Assembly: GCA_041744735.1 (NCBI GenBank) | Contig: JBGTKH010000025.1 | Coordinates: forward strand, 1 to 5,862 | Length of the DNA stretch: 5,862 nucleotides | Reading direction: 5' to 3' | From: JBGTKH01 sp041744735 | GTDB taxonomy: Bacteria; Planctomycetota; Planctomycetia; Pirellulales; Pirellulaceae | Shown here: piece after piece, positions 5,347 to 5,862 of the stretch | Layout of the letters: the number at the start of each line of letters is the position of its first letter | How positions within the stretch are numbered: the stretch's first letter is position 1 | Made by a program: the position numbers and the translations under genes | Notes under the pieces: generated by a model | Database searches by the model: none | The model's input: only the letters and a program-made list of their open reading frames with translations | Told to the model about the DNA's origin: nothing

Positions 5347-5862
5347 ATGATGTGTCGAAATCCTTGGTGCTGTGCTCTGATCTTGATCGTGCTGGCGGAC
5401 ATGCCAGTTCACGGCAGCGACCGCTATTGGGCGATGTTGCGGGACGGGCGAGAGTTGACGGGCGAGCAGCTTCGCGGATTGTACGAGCCAAAGGGTGCCG
5501 CGACGTTGGAGGGCAAGCCGCTGTTCGAGGCGGCGAATCCGGCTCGCACGCTGCGAGACACGACGCGCGTGGCGCAGCTTCGCGGGCCGTTTGTCGAGAT
5601 GACTAACGGCGATGTGCTGCCCGGAATTGCTGCGGGCATGGGCGGCGGTTCACCTTTCGATACAGAACCCGAACATCTAATCGTCGAACTGACGGATAGA
5701 GAAGGTCCGCAGCGCGGTGCTCCATCGCGCGTGCGAGTTCGCTGGGAGGCAGTCAAACGCATTGTGTTAACCGGTTCGGGCAGCGACCGGTTCGAGCCCA
5801 GTCTGTTGATTTTGCGAGACGGCCAACGCGTGGTCGCGCGCAGCCTGCACTGGTCGAACGAA
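5347..5862 (+). CDS. N-terminal part of a predicted exported protein, cut by the right edge
   Basis: The frame is open from an ATG at 5347 (a second ATG follows directly) to the window end, giving 172 residues with no stop. It begins like a signal peptide: a short Arg-containing start, the hydrophobic stretch CCALILIVLADM (8-19), and a possible cleavage site near VHG-SD (about 23). The mature part has repeated short beta-strand units with the pattern hydrophobic, then NGD or DGQ or DGR: LRDGRELTG, VEMTNGDVLPG and LILRDGQRVVA. Such units are familiar from large secreted proteins of planctomycetes, but I cannot name the family. GC is about 68-70% in sampled lines, higher than the cassette. No strong Shine-Dalgarno site precedes it. 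It is probably a resident chromosomal gene unrelated to the cassette. Confidence 0.75.
   Translation, partial: MMCRNPWCCALILIVLADMPVHGSDRYWAMLRDGRELTGEQLRGLYEPKGAATLEGKPLFEAANPARTLRDTTRVAQLRGPFVEMTNGDVLPGIAAGMGGGSPFDTEPEHLIVELTDREGPQRGAPSRVRVRWEAVKRIVLTGSGSDRFEPSLLILRDGQRVVARSLHWSNE

Noticed and set aside
5190..5762. Long open frames in other phases across the end of Vsr and the exported-protein gene, on both strands
   Set aside because: They overlap better supported genes, are Arg/Ser/Ala-rich and motif-free, as expected from high-GC shadow frames.
5770..5798. GGTTCGAGCC resembling a tRNA T-arm, and a repeated ACCGGTTCG (5770-5778, 5786-5794)
   Set aside because: It lies inside the open exported-protein gene with no acceptor stem or anticodon arm around it; the repeat is short and coding.

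Overview
This window carries a compact four-gene cassette, all on the + strand, sitting between two unrelated chromosomal genes that are each cut by a window edge. The cassette encodes a DNA (cytosine-5) methyltransferase (456-1403), a 720-residue protein with two separate GHKL ATPase domains (1419-3581), a receiver-like protein with an unassigned C-terminal region (3553-4848), and a Vsr-type DNA endonuclease (4853-5263). Gaps are 15 nt and 4 nt, and the ATPase and receiver genes overlap by 29 nt, so the four genes look like one translationally coupled operon.

The likely host is a bacterium with moderately high GC, perhaps a planctomycete. This rests only on the style of the right-hand gene (a secreted protein with repeated 'NGD/DGQ' beta-strand units) and is weak. 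Hand counts on sampled 60-base lines give about 63-70% GC in the flanking genes but about 38-57% within the cassette, which fits acquisition of the cassette by transfer.

Layout: 1-63 is the last 20 codons of an unidentified gene. 64-455 has no convincing + strand gene, but its - strand holds a coding-like stretch with one in-frame stop, perhaps a small gene or a decayed remnant. 456-5263 is the cassette. 5264-5346 is a short GC-rich spacer with possible small hairpins. 5347 onward is the start of an exported protein that runs off the right edge.

How the genes may work together: the methyltransferase marks a site. Vsr homologues nick T:G mismatches that arise when 5-methylcytosine deaminates, but no other nuclease is visible, so this Vsr-like enzyme could also be the cutting subunit of a restriction system. 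The middle pair is the unusual part. The large protein has a MutL/MORC-like GHKL plus S5-like front half, then a coiled coil, an H-box-like His-Glu and a histidine-kinase-type ATPase domain. The next protein begins with a receiver-like domain that has a candidate phospho-acceptor Asp. This suggests a DNA-modification module controlled by phosphorelay. GHKL/MutL-like ATPases beside Dcm and Vsr genes are known in prokaryotic restriction-modification operons; the phosphorelay link is my inference.
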